From Hominiventricola aquisgranensis (GTDB lineage Bacteria > Bacillota > Clostridia > Lachnospirales > Lachnospiraceae), in assembly GCF_040096225.1 (NCBI RefSeq), contig NZ_JBBMFC010000014.1, positions 1-64,000 of the forward strand: 64,000 nucleotides of DNA, given 5' to 3'. Every line of letters starts with the position of its first letter. The stretch's first letter is position 1. The position numbers were made by a program, and so were the translations under genes. This document shows positions 9,264 through 18,261 of the stretch, one piece after another. Below the pieces are notes generated by a model. That model did not search any database and was not told where the DNA came from. It saw only the letters and a program-made list of their open reading frames with translations.

Positions 9264-10307
9264 TTATCTGAATTTATAAATTGTTGTGGTATGAACCTTC
9301 TGTCCCGCCTCAAATACCGGCTGCGGAAATTCCGGATGATGAACAGCATCTGGAAAATACTGTGTCTCCAGGCAGAGTGCGTGACGCTTGTCATAAGCCA
9401 CACCACCCTTTCCTGTCTGCGGAGTGATAAAGTTTCCTGCATAGAACTGAACTCCCGGAAGGTCTGTATATACTTCCATGGTAATGCCGGAACGATCATC
9501 CTCCACCTGAGCGATCTGTTCCAGATCACCATGATTATCAAGAACCCAGTTATGATCATAGCCGCCAACAAGTGTCAACTGTTCAAAATCCGCATCAATT
9601 TCATCGCCCACACGTTTCAGCGAGCGAAGATCCATGGGAGTCCCTTCTACTGGCAGCGTTCTTCCTGTAGGAATAGCTCCCGGAAGGATTTCCGTAAATC
9701 CATCCGCTTTTATCATCACACGTTCATCATGGATAGAACCACTGTCATGTCCTGCCAGATTAAAATAGCTGTGATTGGTCACATTAATAACCGTTTTCTT
9801 ATCACTGACTCCATCATAATCAATGCGGATAGCATTGTCTTCCTGCAGCGTATAGGTAACACTCATATCCAGATTTCCCGGAAATCCATTTTCCCCATCT
9901 GGACTGCGATAGGTGAATTTCACTGCATTTTCTGCCTCCAGAACTTCTGCATTCCAGATCGCTTTGTGGAATCCGTGTTCTTTATCTGTATGAAGATTAT
10001 TTCCATTCTCATTGGCTGCCAGTTCATATTTCACCCCATCGATTTCAAAGGATGCGCCACCAATACGATTTGCATTTCGTCCAATCGTAGAGCCAAAGAA
10101 GCAATCATTTCCTTCATAACCGGTGACAGAATCAAACCCCAGCACAACATCTCGGCTTCCACCTTTTGCATCCGGCACGATCAGCTGCGTCAGAATTGCT
10201 CCGAAGTTTGTTACTGCCGCTTTCATGCCATTTTTATTAGTGATCGTATAAAGAAATGTCTCTTTGCCGCCTTTTGTAACTCCAAATGTTCTTTTCGAAA
10301 TACCCAT
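9264..10307 (-). CDS. galM: Aldose 1-epimerase (mutarotase)
   Basis: Interconverts alpha and beta anomers of aldoses such as galactose before the Leloir pathway; cytoplasmic. The 347-residue length fits GalM. Visible motifs are GRNANRI, the catalytic-histidine regions DKEHGFHKAIWN and NVTNHSYFNLAGH, and the C-terminal glutamate region CLETQYFPDAVHHPEFPQP. ATG is preceded by GGAGG. It lies 13 bases after recR and 13 before the response regulator gene, all on one strand, so it may be read with either group. Its location supports a galactose-type sugar as the ligand of the importer. Confidence 0.93.
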   Translation of the reverse strand: MGISKRTFGVTKGGKETFLYTITNKNGMKAAVTNFGAILTQLIVPDAKGGSRDVVLGFDSVTGYEGNDCFFGSTIGRNANRIGGASFEIDGVKYELAANENGNNLHTDKEHGFHKAIWNAEVLEAENAVKFTYRSPDGENGFPGNLDMSVTYTLQEDNAIRIDYDGVSDKKTVINVTNHSYFNLAGHDSGSIHDERVMIKADGFTEILPGAIPTGRTLPVEGTPMDLRSLKRVGDEIDADFEQLTLVGGYDHNWVLDNHGDLEQIAQVEDDRSGITMEVYTDLPGVQFYAGNFITPQTGKGGVAYDKRHALCLETQYFPDAVHHPEFPQPVFEAGQKVHTTTIYKFR

Positions 10308-10320
10308 TTCTTATTCCTCC

Positions 10321-10917
10321 TTACAGCTCCACGCGGCCTTCCAGCGCACGAAGCAAAGTCACTTCATCAATATACTCCAGATCTCCGCCCACCGGCACCC
10401 CGCTGGCGATACGACTCACCTTGATCCCGGTCGGCTTCACCAGCTTGCTGATATACATGGCTGTGGTCTCGCCTTCCAGACTGGAATTGGTGGCGATAAT
10501 CACTTCATCCACATCCTTTTCCAGCCGGTGCATCAGTTCCTTCAGGCGAATATCGGAAGGTCCGATTCCCAGCATGGGTGATATTGCTCCATGAAGCACA
10601 TGATAAACCCCTTCATATTTTCCTGTCTTCTCATAAGCGCTCATATCCCGCGGATTCTCCACCACCATAATGACTTTGTGGTTTCTCTGAGGATTGGCGC
10701 AGATAGGACATAATTCCTTGTCTGTCAATGTCAGACATTCTTTACAATAGCGGATGGTTTTCTTCGCTTTTACGATGCTGTCTGCCAGCTTCTCCACCCG
10801 TTCTTCCGGCATATCAATAATATGAAATGCCAGCCGCTGTGCGGTCTTTGCTCCGATACCCGGCAAAGAAGCCAGTTGTTCTACCAACTGGCTGATCTGA
10901 CTGCTGTAATATTCCAT
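10321..10917 (-). CDS. recR: Recombination protein RecR
   Basis: Recombination mediator that works with RecF and RecO to load RecA at gaps. 198 residues, the usual length. N-terminal helix-hairpin-helix (LPGIGAKTAQRLAFHI), four-cysteine zinc finger (CKEC and CPIC near residues 57-72), Toprim motif VVENPRD, and a C-terminal Walker-like segment RIASGVPVGGDLEYID. Its ATG overlaps the stop of the ybaB-like gene by one base (TGATG), and dnaX lies just upstream. This dnaX-ybaB-recR order is conserved in Firmicutes. Confidence 0.97.
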   Translation of the reverse strand: MEYYSSQISQLVEQLASLPGIGAKTAQRLAFHIIDMPEERVEKLADSIVKAKKTIRYCKECLTLTDKELCPICANPQRNHKVIMVVENPRDMSAYEKTGKYEGVYHVLHGAISPMLGIGPSDIRLKELMHRLEKDVDEVIIATNSSLEGETTAMYISKLVKPTGIKVSRIASGVPVGGDLEYIDEVTLLRALEGRVEL

Positions 10918-11261
10918 CAGAGACCAAATCCTCCCAGCCCTCCGGTAAGCTTGGCCATATTTGCTGCTGATGCTTCATCTGCTTTGCGCAGTGCCTCATT
11001 GACCGCTGCCATGATCACATCTTCCAGCATCTCTACATCATCCGGATCAACTGCTTCCGGATCAAGTTTCACTTTTGTCACTTCTTTTTTACCGGTTACA
11101 GTCACTTCTACTGCTCCGCCGCCTGCGGTTGCTGTAAATTCTGCTGTCTCCAGCTCTTTTGCACTCTCTTCCATCTGACGCTGCATTCTCTGTGCCTGTT
11201 TCATCAGATTACTCATGTTTCCCGGCATTCCGCCTCCTGGAAATCCACCTCTTTTTGCCAT
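10917..11261 (-). CDS. YbaB/EbfC family nucleoid-associated protein
   Basis: Small DNA-binding protein of 114 residues that dimerises and coats DNA; its exact role in replication or repair remains open. The N-terminus is Gly/Met rich (MAKRGGFPGGGMPGNM), followed by the family helix with MKQAQRMQRQME and the beta segment TATAGGGAVEVTVTG. I start at 11261 because AGGAGG lies 7 bases upstream; an upstream in-frame Met at 11297 would overlap dnaX. Sits between dnaX and recR, as in most Firmicutes. Confidence 0.95.
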   Translation of the reverse strand: MAKRGGFPGGGMPGNMSNLMKQAQRMQRQMEESAKELETAEFTATAGGGAVEVTVTGKKEVTKVKLDPEAVDPDDVEMLEDVIMAAVNEALRKADEASAANMAKLTGGLGGFGL

Positions 11262-11280
11262 ATTTCTATCCTCCTGTTTT

Positions 11281-12840
11281 CTATGGTTCAATGTCAATAT
11301 CCATATCTATAAACCCTGACAGATCCGTCACAGGATCCTGTGGTCTTGGATCTGTATGGGGTGTATGAATCTGTACTTTCATGCGGACCTTAAGTTCTCT
11401 TTCAATCATTTTTTCCACGCTGTCCGCCAGTTCCTGTTCATCCACCGGCAGTTCTCTTGCCAGAATGATCTGCACACCGGTTCCATCCGGCAGTTCTCGC
11501 AAAGCCGCATCCTTCAACTGCTGGCTCTGCATTCCACCCATCTTTCTGCGGAGTTCCTGAAAGCGGTCTACAAACATCCGCACATCTGTAGATAAAGCTT
11601 CTCTTGGGAGCTTCTCCTGACTGCGGGACTCTGTCTCCTGCCGGGACTGTGCCGCTCCTGATTCCACTGCTGCCATCATAGGAATCCCTTTTTCCATCTG
11701 CTGTTCCAGCACACGGATCCTCTGCAAAATAGAATCATAATTCTGTTCCATTGCCGGACGGCACAGCTTGATCATGGCCAGTTCCACAAGCACACGCTTC
11801 TGCGTCGCATAACGAAGCTGGCCTGATAATTCTGACAACACACGAATATAACGCATGAGCGTATCCGTATCTGTCAGATCTGCTTCTTTTTTCATCTGTG
11901 CCAGACGTTCCGTTGATACATCCAGCACATCTTCCATATTCTGATCGCTCTTTAACATCAGAAGATTACGAAGATACCAGATAAAATCTGTGACAAACTG
12001 AGACAGTTCCCGACCCTGCAGAATGATCTGTTCCAGTTCCCGCACCACATCTGTAAGCTTCTGATCACAGATCTTACGGAACAGATCACCGAATACATCT
12101 GTGTCCACTGCTCCCAGCACATCCAGCACATGGTCATAGGTCAGCTTCTGGCCCAGATAAAAGGCGATACACTGATCCAGAAGACTGAGTGCGTCTCGCA
12201 TGGAACCGTCCGCTGCTTTTGCAATATAGGTAAGAGCCTTATCTTCTACTTCCACCTGTTCTTTTTCTGTCAGTTCTCTCAACCGGTCTGCGATGGTCTC
12301 TACCGTGATCCGGCGAAAATCATACCGCTGGCATCTGGACAGAATCGTAATAGGAATCTTATGGGCTTCTGTCGTTGCCAGAATAAAGATCACATAAGAA
12401 GGGGGCTCCTCCAGTGTTTTCAACAACGCATTGAATGCACCGATGGAAAGCATATGGACCTCATCGATAATATAGACTTTATACTTTCCTTCTGTCGGTG
12501 AATAGGCAACCTCATCCCGGATCTCACGGATATTGTCCACGCCATTATTGGATGCCGCATCGATCTCAATCACATTCATTGATGTTCCTGCGGCAATTGC
12601 CCGACAGGACGCACATTCGCCACAGGGATTCCCATCCACCGGGTGTTCACAGTTGACCGCTTTGGCAAATATTTTTGCCACAGTGGTCTTACCTGTACCT
12701 CTGGTTCCACAGAACAGATACGCATGTCCTATACGATCCGCGTTGATCTGATTCTTCAATGTTGTCACTATATGGTCCTGCCCCTTCACATCCGAAAACT
12801 CCGAAGGGCGGAATTTCCGGTATAATGCGGTGTAAGACAT
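11281..12840 (-). CDS. dnaX: DNA polymerase III subunits gamma/tau
   Basis: Clamp-loader ATPase of the replicative polymerase. 519 residues. Walker A GTRGTGKTT near residue 45, zinc-binding cysteines in CEHPVDGNPCGECASC, Walker B with DEVHMLS, sensor-type TTEAHKIPITILSRCQRYDF, then the helical collar domain. The C-terminal third (from about 360) is poorly conserved and acidic, as in tau subunits. GAGAGG precedes ATG 12840. I did not see an obvious slippery frameshift site, but did not check every run of A. Confidence 0.96.
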   Translation of the reverse strand: MSYTALYRKFRPSEFSDVKGQDHIVTTLKNQINADRIGHAYLFCGTRGTGKTTVAKIFAKAVNCEHPVDGNPCGECASCRAIAAGTSMNVIEIDAASNNGVDNIREIRDEVAYSPTEGKYKVYIIDEVHMLSIGAFNALLKTLEEPPSYVIFILATTEAHKIPITILSRCQRYDFRRITVETIADRLRELTEKEQVEVEDKALTYIAKAADGSMRDALSLLDQCIAFYLGQKLTYDHVLDVLGAVDTDVFGDLFRKICDQKLTDVVRELEQIILQGRELSQFVTDFIWYLRNLLMLKSDQNMEDVLDVSTERLAQMKKEADLTDTDTLMRYIRVLSELSGQLRYATQKRVLVELAMIKLCRPAMEQNYDSILQRIRVLEQQMEKGIPMMAAVESGAAQSRQETESRSQEKLPREALSTDVRMFVDRFQELRRKMGGMQSQQLKDAALRELPDGTGVQIILARELPVDEQELADSVEKMIERELKVRMKVQIHTPHTDPRPQDPVTDLSGFIDMDIDIEP

Positions 12841-12864
12841 GTCTATCCTCTCCTGTTCTGTCTG

Positions 12865-13941
12865 TTAATCTCCAAAACTGATACCGATCATCTTTGCTTC
12901 TTCAATGATGCCGGAATTCGGATCAACCATTTTCAGTTTACCTGCCACTTCGCCAAGCGGTACTTTACAGGTCTCTCCATTGATAATGCCTACCATATAT
13001 CCGTATTCTTCCTGGATGATCAGCTGCGCAGCTCTTGCGCCCAGACGGGTGGAAAGCACACGGTCATAAGGAACCGGAGATCCGCCTCTCTGAGTGTGTC
13101 CCGGAACAGTCACACGCACATCCGCGCCGGTCCGCTGCATGATCTGTTCTGCCAGCTCATAAGATACAGACGGATACTGATAATTTGCCAGTTTATTTTT
13201 ATATTCCTTCTTGGACAGAGCAGCATCTTCCTTGGAGATCGCTCCTTCTGCCACTGCCAGGATCGTAAATCCTTTTTTCGCTTTGTTTCTCCTCTGAATC
13301 GCTTCGCAGACTTTATCAATATCATACGGAATCTCCGGAATCAGCACGATATCTGCACCGCCTGCAATACCTGCATGAAGGGTCAGCCATCCTACTTTAT
13401 GTCCCATAACTTCCACAATAAATACACGACCGTGAGAAGCTGCTGTGGTATGGATACAGTCAATACAATTCGTTGCGATATCCACTGCACTCTGGAAACC
13501 AAAGGTCATGTCGGTACCCCAGATATCATTGTCGATGGTCTTGGGGAGATGGATGATATTGAGTCCCTCTTCACTCAGAAGATTGGCTGTCTTCTGTGTT
13601 CCATTACCGCCCAGGATCACCAGACAATCCAGATCCAGTCTGCGGTAGTTCTGCTTCATGGCTGCTACCTTGTCCAGTCCGTTTTCATCCGGTATGCGCA
13701 TATTTTTAAAAGACTGACGAGAGCTTCCAAGGATCGTACCTCCGCGGGTCAGGATTCCTGAAAAATCTCTGGCTGTCAGCAGACGATATTCGTTGTAGAT
13801 GAGACCCTTGTATCCCTCTTCAAATCCATAGATCTCCACATCGCTTCCGAGTTCATTATATAATCCTTTTCCAACGCCTCTCATGGTGGCATTCAGCGCC
13901 TGACAGTCGCCACCGCTGGTTAAGATACCTACACGCTTCAT
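12865..13941 (-). CDS. pfkA: 6-phosphofructokinase
   Basis: Phosphorylates fructose 6-phosphate in glycolysis. 358 residues. Opens with VGILTSGGDCQALNATMRG, and carries the substrate motifs PKTIDNDI and VEVMGHKVGW, and the fructose-phosphate site GHTQRGGSPVPYDR. At the position that separates ATP from pyrophosphate enzymes, the GGDGS of E. coli is GGNGT here (Gly kept at 114, Asp to Asn at 113), and the following PGTIDND is PKTIDND (Lys134). Gly at the first position suggests ATP use, while Lys at the second is common in pyrophosphate enzymes, so the phosphoryl donor is open. Lies between the SRP RNA and dnaX. Confidence 0.93.
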   Translation of the reverse strand: MKRVGILTSGGDCQALNATMRGVGKGLYNELGSDVEIYGFEEGYKGLIYNEYRLLTARDFSGILTRGGTILGSSRQSFKNMRIPDENGLDKVAAMKQNYRRLDLDCLVILGGNGTQKTANLLSEEGLNIIHLPKTIDNDIWGTDMTFGFQSAVDIATNCIDCIHTTAASHGRVFIVEVMGHKVGWLTLHAGIAGGADIVLIPEIPYDIDKVCEAIQRRNKAKKGFTILAVAEGAISKEDAALSKKEYKNKLANYQYPSVSYELAEQIMQRTGADVRVTVPGHTQRGGSPVPYDRVLSTRLGARAAQLIIQEEYGYMVGIINGETCKVPLGEVAGKLKMVDPNSGIIEEAKMIGISFGD

Positions 13942-13988
13942 AACTCACTCTCCTTCACTGTCGTTTTTTGCAAAAAGTATTTGAGTTT

Positions 13989-14017
13989 ATTATACCCTAC
14001 CTGTCTGGTTTTCACAA
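13989..14017 (-). promoter_or_regulatory. Sigma-A-type promoter of pfkA
   Basis: On the minus strand TTGTGA (14012-14017) and TATAAT (13989-13994) are separated by 17 bases and lie about 48 bases before the pfkA start. Confidence 0.75.
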
Positions 14018-14025
14018 GCACACGT

Positions 14026-14060
14026 AAAAAAAAGCCCCGATGCCGCGTGTGACATCAGGG
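14026..14060 (-). terminator. Terminator of SRP RNA gene
   Basis: On the minus strand CCCTGATG pairs with CATCGGGG (one G-U pair) and is followed by eight T residues. It lies 20 bases beyond the SRP RNA 3-prime end. Confidence 0.88.
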
Positions 14061-14080
14061 TCTCATTCTTTATTTTTAAT

Positions 14081-14342
14081 CCGTGCATCCCGCTTTGAAC
14101 TGTCGACCGCCACGTTACCTGCACAGTTAACTCAGACCAGGCACCCTCGCGGCACACAGGAGATCCCGCTTAGTGCTGCTTTGTTCCCAACCTGACACGG
14201 TTCACAGGTTCCTGTTGCGCAAGACCCGGGCATCAATGCCACTTATGCAGGGCAGCTGACGATCGAACAGCCCGAGGCAGGATATCACCTCTACTAAGGC
14301 GGATTGTAGATACAGGGCACCGCCATCTCCCCGGCTGCACGG
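14081..14342 (-). ncRNA. ffs: Signal recognition particle RNA, large Gram-positive type
   Basis: RNA scaffold for Ffh in co-translational targeting. Its ends pair (CCGTGCA with TGCACGG), giving a molecule of about 262 nt with an Alu-type 5-prime domain (GGCGGTGCCCTG) as in Bacillus scRNA. The Ffh-binding domain IV is recognisable from GTGTCAGG, a GGAA tetraloop closed by TTG/CAA, then AGCAGCACTAAG. It sits between tadA and pfkA/dnaX, the expected Firmicute neighbourhood (tadA - scr - dnaX). The exact ends are estimated from the pairing. Confidence 0.93.
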
Positions 14343-14415
14343 AAATCTTATGACATTTTTACTTGCAATTCTCTTCAGGAATGCCTGTCCAGTATATCGC
14401 CTTTTGGAAGGTTTG

Positions 14416-14886
14416 TCAAACCTTTTGCACCTTGATTTTCCTCAGTTTACGGAAAAATTCCTTGAGAAGCGTAGAGCATTCTTCCTGAAGGATTCCTTCG
14501 GTCAGTTCCACCTGATGATTGAAAGCCGGCACATTAAGAAGATTCAGGATCGAACCGGCACATCCGGCTTTAGGATTCCGGCATCCAATCACGACCCTTG
14601 GTATCCTTGCCTGTACAATGGCACCGGCACACATCTGGCAAGGTTCCAGCGTAATGTACATCGTACATTCCTCCAGCCGCCAGTCTCCCACTGCCTTGCT
14701 GGCCTTTCGAATTGCCTGAAGTTCTGCATGTGCAAGGGTATTTTTATCCGTATTCCTTCGGTTATACCCTCTTGCAATAATCTTCCCATCTTTTACGATC
14801 ACACAACCAATAGGGACTTCACCTAGCTTCTCCGCTTTCCTTGCCTGCCGGAGTGCTTCCTTCATATATTTCTCTTCTTCTGTCAT
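14416..14886 (-). CDS. tadA: tRNA-specific adenosine deaminase TadA
   Basis: Deaminates the wobble adenosine of tRNA-Arg(ACG) to inosine. 156 residues. The zinc/catalytic site is visible as HAELQAI (His-Ala-Glu) and PCQMCAGAI (PCxxC). The N-terminus MTEEEKYMKEALRQA is typical and ATG 14886 has GGAG about 9 bases before it. The 5-prime end overlaps the upstream hypothetical gene by 68 bases, which is unusually long; both frames look real. Confidence 0.95.
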   Translation of the reverse strand: MTEEEKYMKEALRQARKAEKLGEVPIGCVIVKDGKIIARGYNRRNTDKNTLAHAELQAIRKASKAVGDWRLEECTMYITLEPCQMCAGAIVQARIPRVVIGCRNPKAGCAGSILNLLNVPAFNHQVELTEGILQEECSTLLKEFFRKLRKIKVQKV

Positions 14887-15346
14887 TTTCTTTCACTCCG
14901 CTTTTCTCACATCTGCCAAACCATGGACAGCAGATGCACCGGATGCCTCCTTCCGGATATAATACAAAACGCTTCGTATCCACCGGATAATCATCCCATT
15001 CCGCCACATAGTCTCTTCCACCAGGACGCTTGACCCAGATTCCGTGAGTGTCTGCAAATCGGATTCCCTTTCCCAGAATATCTTCCGCATCCAGTTCTCC
15101 CTGCCATTCCAGTGCACCGTTCTGATTCTTCAGTTCTCCAAGATAGATCCCTATGGTTCTGTCCTGATGATAAAAATAAATATAAACGTTTCCGGCGGCT
15201 TCACCCGGATGGCAATATCCGCGAAGATGCAGTGCCAACCTGCAGTGTCCGCCCCGTTCTTCTGCCTTTACAAAACCTGTACTGCGGAGCTGTTCCCCGC
15301 GCTCATAGGCGTAAAGATATGCGATCTGTCTCTTATATTCCTGCAT
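14819..15346 (-). CDS. Conserved hypothetical protein, 175 aa
   Basis: No function recognised. A cytosolic, arginine- and tyrosine-rich protein with no signal peptide or membrane segment. The first half reads like an antiparallel beta domain (CRLALHLRGY, GNVYIYFYHQD, IGIYLGELKNQNGALEW); the C-terminal part holds a cysteine cluster (CICCPWFGRC). GGAGG precedes ATG 15346. The last 68 bases overlap the start of tadA in another frame. Lachnospiraceae often carry a protein of this look near tadA, but I cannot name a family with certainty. Confidence 0.75.
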   Translation of the reverse strand: MQEYKRQIAYLYAYERGEQLRSTGFVKAEERGGHCRLALHLRGYCHPGEAAGNVYIYFYHQDRTIGIYLGELKNQNGALEWQGELDAEDILGKGIRFADTHGIWVKRPGGRDYVAEWDDYPVDTKRFVLYPEGGIRCICCPWFGRCEKSGVKENDRRREIYEGSTPAGKESGEAR

Positions 15347-15405
15347 AGAATGTCCTCCCTGTCTTTCAGGTCTATTCTATGCGGGACACGAAATATTTAT
15401 GACTG

Positions 15406-16287
15406 TTATTGTCTTGCTTCTTCCACCAGATCCGCAAACTCAGCAAACTGCTGAAGACTCAGTGCCTCTCCACGGATCGTGGCTGACAGTCCCATCTTTT
15501 CCAGATTTTCCGCGATCAGTTCCTTGGATATACCAAGTCCCGGATCGTGGCTTACACTGTTCTGGAGGGTCTTTCGTCTCTGATTAAAAGAAGCCCGGAT
15601 GATTCCAAACATAAGCTTTTCATTCTTCACCTTCACTGGCGGATCCACATGAGTCTGAAGACGGATCACTGCAGAACCAACATTAGGTCTTGGCATAAAA
15701 CAGTTTGGCGGCACATTAGCCACAATATACGGATCTGCATAGTACTGAACCGCCAGGGACAATGCACCATAATCTTTGGAACCCGGTCCTGCCTGCATCC
15801 GCTCCGCCACTTCCTTCTGCACCATGACCGTAATATTATCCACCGGCACATGGCTCTCGAACAGTCCCATAATAATCGGTGTGGTGATGTAATATGGAAG
15901 ATTTGCAACCACCTTCACCGGTCTTCCATCATTCATCTCCTCTGCCAGCTGGTTCAGATCCACTTTCAGAATATCTTCATTGATTACCGTCACATTATCA
16001 TACGGAGATAAGGTATCTTTCAGAATTGGAATCAGTGCACGGTCGATCTCCACCGCTGCCACGCCTCTGGCCGCATGTGCCAGATACTGAGTCATAGTTC
16101 CGATACCCGGCCCGATCTCCACAACAAAATCATCCGGTCCGACACCTGCCGCCTGAATGATCTTTTCCAGTACATGTTCATCGATCAGAAAGTTCTGTCC
16201 GAATTTTTTCTGAAACACAAATTTGTATTTCTGTAATATTTCTATGGTATTTTTCGGATTTCCAAGGGTTGGCTCCGGTCTGCTCAT
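15406..16287 (-). CDS. rsmA: 16S rRNA dimethyladenosine transferase RsmA (KsgA)
   Basis: Dimethylates two adjacent adenosines in helix 45 of 16S rRNA. 293 residues. S-adenosylmethionine motif I is VEIGPGIGTMTQYL and the target-adenine motif is NLPYYITTPI. The N-terminus carries KKFGQNFL, also typical, and the C-terminal RASFNQRRKTL matches the family. GGAG precedes ATG. The next gene upstream on the strand is tatD, 15 bases away; this tatD - rsmA pairing is common in Firmicutes. Confidence 0.96.
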   Translation of the reverse strand: MSRPEPTLGNPKNTIEILQKYKFVFQKKFGQNFLIDEHVLEKIIQAAGVGPDDFVVEIGPGIGTMTQYLAHAARGVAAVEIDRALIPILKDTLSPYDNVTVINEDILKVDLNQLAEEMNDGRPVKVVANLPYYITTPIIMGLFESHVPVDNITVMVQKEVAERMQAGPGSKDYGALSLAVQYYADPYIVANVPPNCFMPRPNVGSAVIRLQTHVDPPVKVKNEKLMFGIIRASFNQRRKTLQNSVSHDPGLGISKELIAENLEKMGLSATIRGEALSLQQFAEFADLVEEARQ

Positions 16288-16302
16288 TGATATCTTCTCC
16301 TT

Positions 16303-17070
16303 CTACTGTATTCCATAAAATCTTCTGGCATTCTCCTCTGTAATACGGATCACTTCTTCCGGTGTAATCCCTTTTAACGCCGCCAGCTCCTGCACCACAT
16401 ACCTCAACATTCCCGAATCATTGCGCTTTCCCCGGTTAGGCACCGGTGCCAGATACGGGCAGTCTGTCTCCAGAAACAGATATTCCATAGGCGACTCCAG
16501 TACCGTCTCCTTCAGCTTCTTCGCATTCTTGAAGGTCAGCACGCCGCCAATTCCCAGATAAAGTCCCATCTTCCGGTATTCTCTTGCCATCTCCGGCGAA
16601 TAAGAATAACAGTGCATGACCATGGGCATCTCTCCATGGTAGTTTGCTTTCAGAAGTTCCATGGTGTCCGCTGCTGCCTCCCGGCTATGAATGATCACTG
16701 GCTTTTTCAGCTCCTTTGCCAGCTTCAGCTGTCGCAGAAACCATTTTTTCTGAAGGTCATGGCCTTCCTTATCCCAATAGTAGTCAAGCCCGATCTCTCC
16801 TACCGCCACGACTTTCGGTTTCTGAAGCTGTTCCCTCATCCACTCCATATCCTCTTCCCGAAGTTCACCCACTTCGTCAGGATGTACGCCAACGGCACTG
16901 TATACAAACTCATACTCTTCACTTAAGCTTACCGAACGCCTGCTTCCTTCCATACTCGCACCCACGTTCACGACTGTTCCTACTCCCCGCTTCCGAAGAG
17001 AAGTCAGCACCTCGTCTCTGTCTTCATCAAATGCTTCATCATCATAGTGTGCATGAGTGTCAAATATCAT
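16303..17070 (-). CDS. tatD: TatD family metal-dependent hydrolase
   Basis: Amidohydrolase-fold enzyme with reported 3-prime exonuclease activity; 255 residues, the normal length. Metal ligands are in FDTHAHYDD, GEIGLDYYWD, PVIIHSREA, MHCYSYS and LETDCPYLAP. AGGAG lies 11 bases before ATG. Co-directional with rsmA immediately downstream. Confidence 0.94.
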   Translation of the reverse strand: MIFDTHAHYDDEAFDEDRDEVLTSLRKRGVGTVVNVGASMEGSRRSVSLSEEYEFVYSAVGVHPDEVGELREEDMEWMREQLQKPKVVAVGEIGLDYYWDKEGHDLQKKWFLRQLKLAKELKKPVIIHSREAAADTMELLKANYHGEMPMVMHCYSYSPEMAREYRKMGLYLGIGGVLTFKNAKKLKETVLESPMEYLFLETDCPYLAPVPNRGKRNDSGMLRYVVQELAALKGITPEEVIRITEENARRFYGIQ

Positions 17071-17148
17071 CGTATGGTCTGCTCCTGTCTGTTTTATGGA
17101 TATTTCCCTAACAGTATACCGATTTTAAAATATCAATGCAACTATTCT

Positions 17149-18255
17149 TTAAAGATATGCCTCATATTCCGCGCCCGCAAATGCGACCCGCATGCCATTA
17201 TCCAGCGGAAACAGTTCATAGGGATTGAGCTGATGCTGTCCTGCCCGGGTTCCATTAGTAGAATTCAGATCCTCCAACAGGTAACAGCCCTCTTCCTTGA
17301 TGATCCGTGCATGGATCCGGCTTACTGTAGGCGCCGGAACCCAGCCATCCACGCTTTCCTTCCTTTTACCGATCAGGAAGCTGGTCCCTTCCATCTTAAG
17401 ATCCGGGTAGTCAGGATTTTTACTTTTCAACAAAAGTCCATAATGTTTCTCTTCTCTGAGAAATGTTGTTTCCCCTGTATTTCCCTGCTCTCGAAGAAAC
17501 AACACGGATCCGCTCTTGATCTGATCCGCTTCCGCCACGTAAGTTTCCACAGGCTGCTTTTTCTTCTTATGAAAGAAATTCTTCCAGCTTCCGGTCTTTT
17601 CCAGGATCTCTTCCTGTACAGATTTTTTGCCAGATGACAGCGTCTGCGTTCCTGTTACAGGCTCCACTGCTTCCACCACAGGCAAAGCAGTTTCTTCGTT
17701 TTTCTCCGGATTTTCCATCTCCGTATGACTCTTCAGAATCTCCATCAAGCTGAAATTTGGTTCCAACGCACACTGATAGAGATCATACCCGAACTCGATT
17801 CCTTTCCGGTCGCTTTTATCCAGTTTTCCCATAAGATACTCCGCCAGATCAAGGAACGATTCCCGAATCTTTTTCTCATAACCTGGATAGTAGCAGACAT
17901 ACAGGCGTTCTGTCCGGGTATCCAGGTACAGATATTCCGGAAGTAATACAAAATGATCTGCATTCAACAAATATTCTTCCGATGCATTGAGGATCTGCAG
18001 AAGATCCTTTAAGAGTTCCACAAGCTGTTCATAAGAAACCTTTCTCCGTTCATAGAGAAGTTCCATGCTCTGTCGTCCGGTGATCTCATAAAAATACTCT
18101 GTCTGCTTTTCCTTCTTCTGTTCCACACATGGAAGGAATCCATAGATTCGATTCTCAGTTATCATCCGGTCTTCGTAGATCTCCTCCCTCTTCTCTGCAT
18201 CTGTCATGATCATATAATTACTGTTCAGATCTCTTTTGTATCTCACATCCATCAT
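17149..18255 (-). CDS. FHA-domain protein with N-terminal DUF6382-like region
   Basis: 368 residues, last gene of the Tad pilus operon. The N-terminal 200 residues resemble the DUF6382 domain found in Lachnospiraceae Tad loci (RYKRDLNSNYM, LYVCYYPGYEKKIRESFLDLAEYLM). A linker rich in Glu/Pro/Thr follows, then a C-terminal forkhead-associated domain with GTSFLIGKRKESVDGWV, TVSRIHARI and LEDLNSTNGT. FHA domains bind phosphothreonine, so it may couple pilus assembly or secretion to a Ser/Thr kinase. No kinase is visible in the window. Confidence 0.82.
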   Translation of the reverse strand: MMDVRYKRDLNSNYMIMTDAEKREEIYEDRMITENRIYGFLPCVEQKKEKQTEYFYEITGRQSMELLYERRKVSYEQLVELLKDLLQILNASEEYLLNADHFVLLPEYLYLDTRTERLYVCYYPGYEKKIRESFLDLAEYLMGKLDKSDRKGIEFGYDLYQCALEPNFSLMEILKSHTEMENPEKNEETALPVVEAVEPVTGTQTLSSGKKSVQEEILEKTGSWKNFFHKKKKQPVETYVAEADQIKSGSVLFLREQGNTGETTFLREEKHYGLLLKSKNPDYPDLKMEGTSFLIGKRKESVDGWVPAPTVSRIHARIIKEEGCYLLEDLNSTNGTRAGQHQLNPYELFPLDNGMRVAFAGAEYEAYL

Positions 18256-18261
18256 CTGTTT

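Noticed and set aside
9198..10424. 408-codon plus-strand frame over galM
   Set aside because: Antisense shadow of galM and the response regulator start; no ribosome site or domain.
13096..13761. 221-codon plus-strand frame over pfkA
   Set aside because: Antisense shadow of a clear phosphofructokinase gene.
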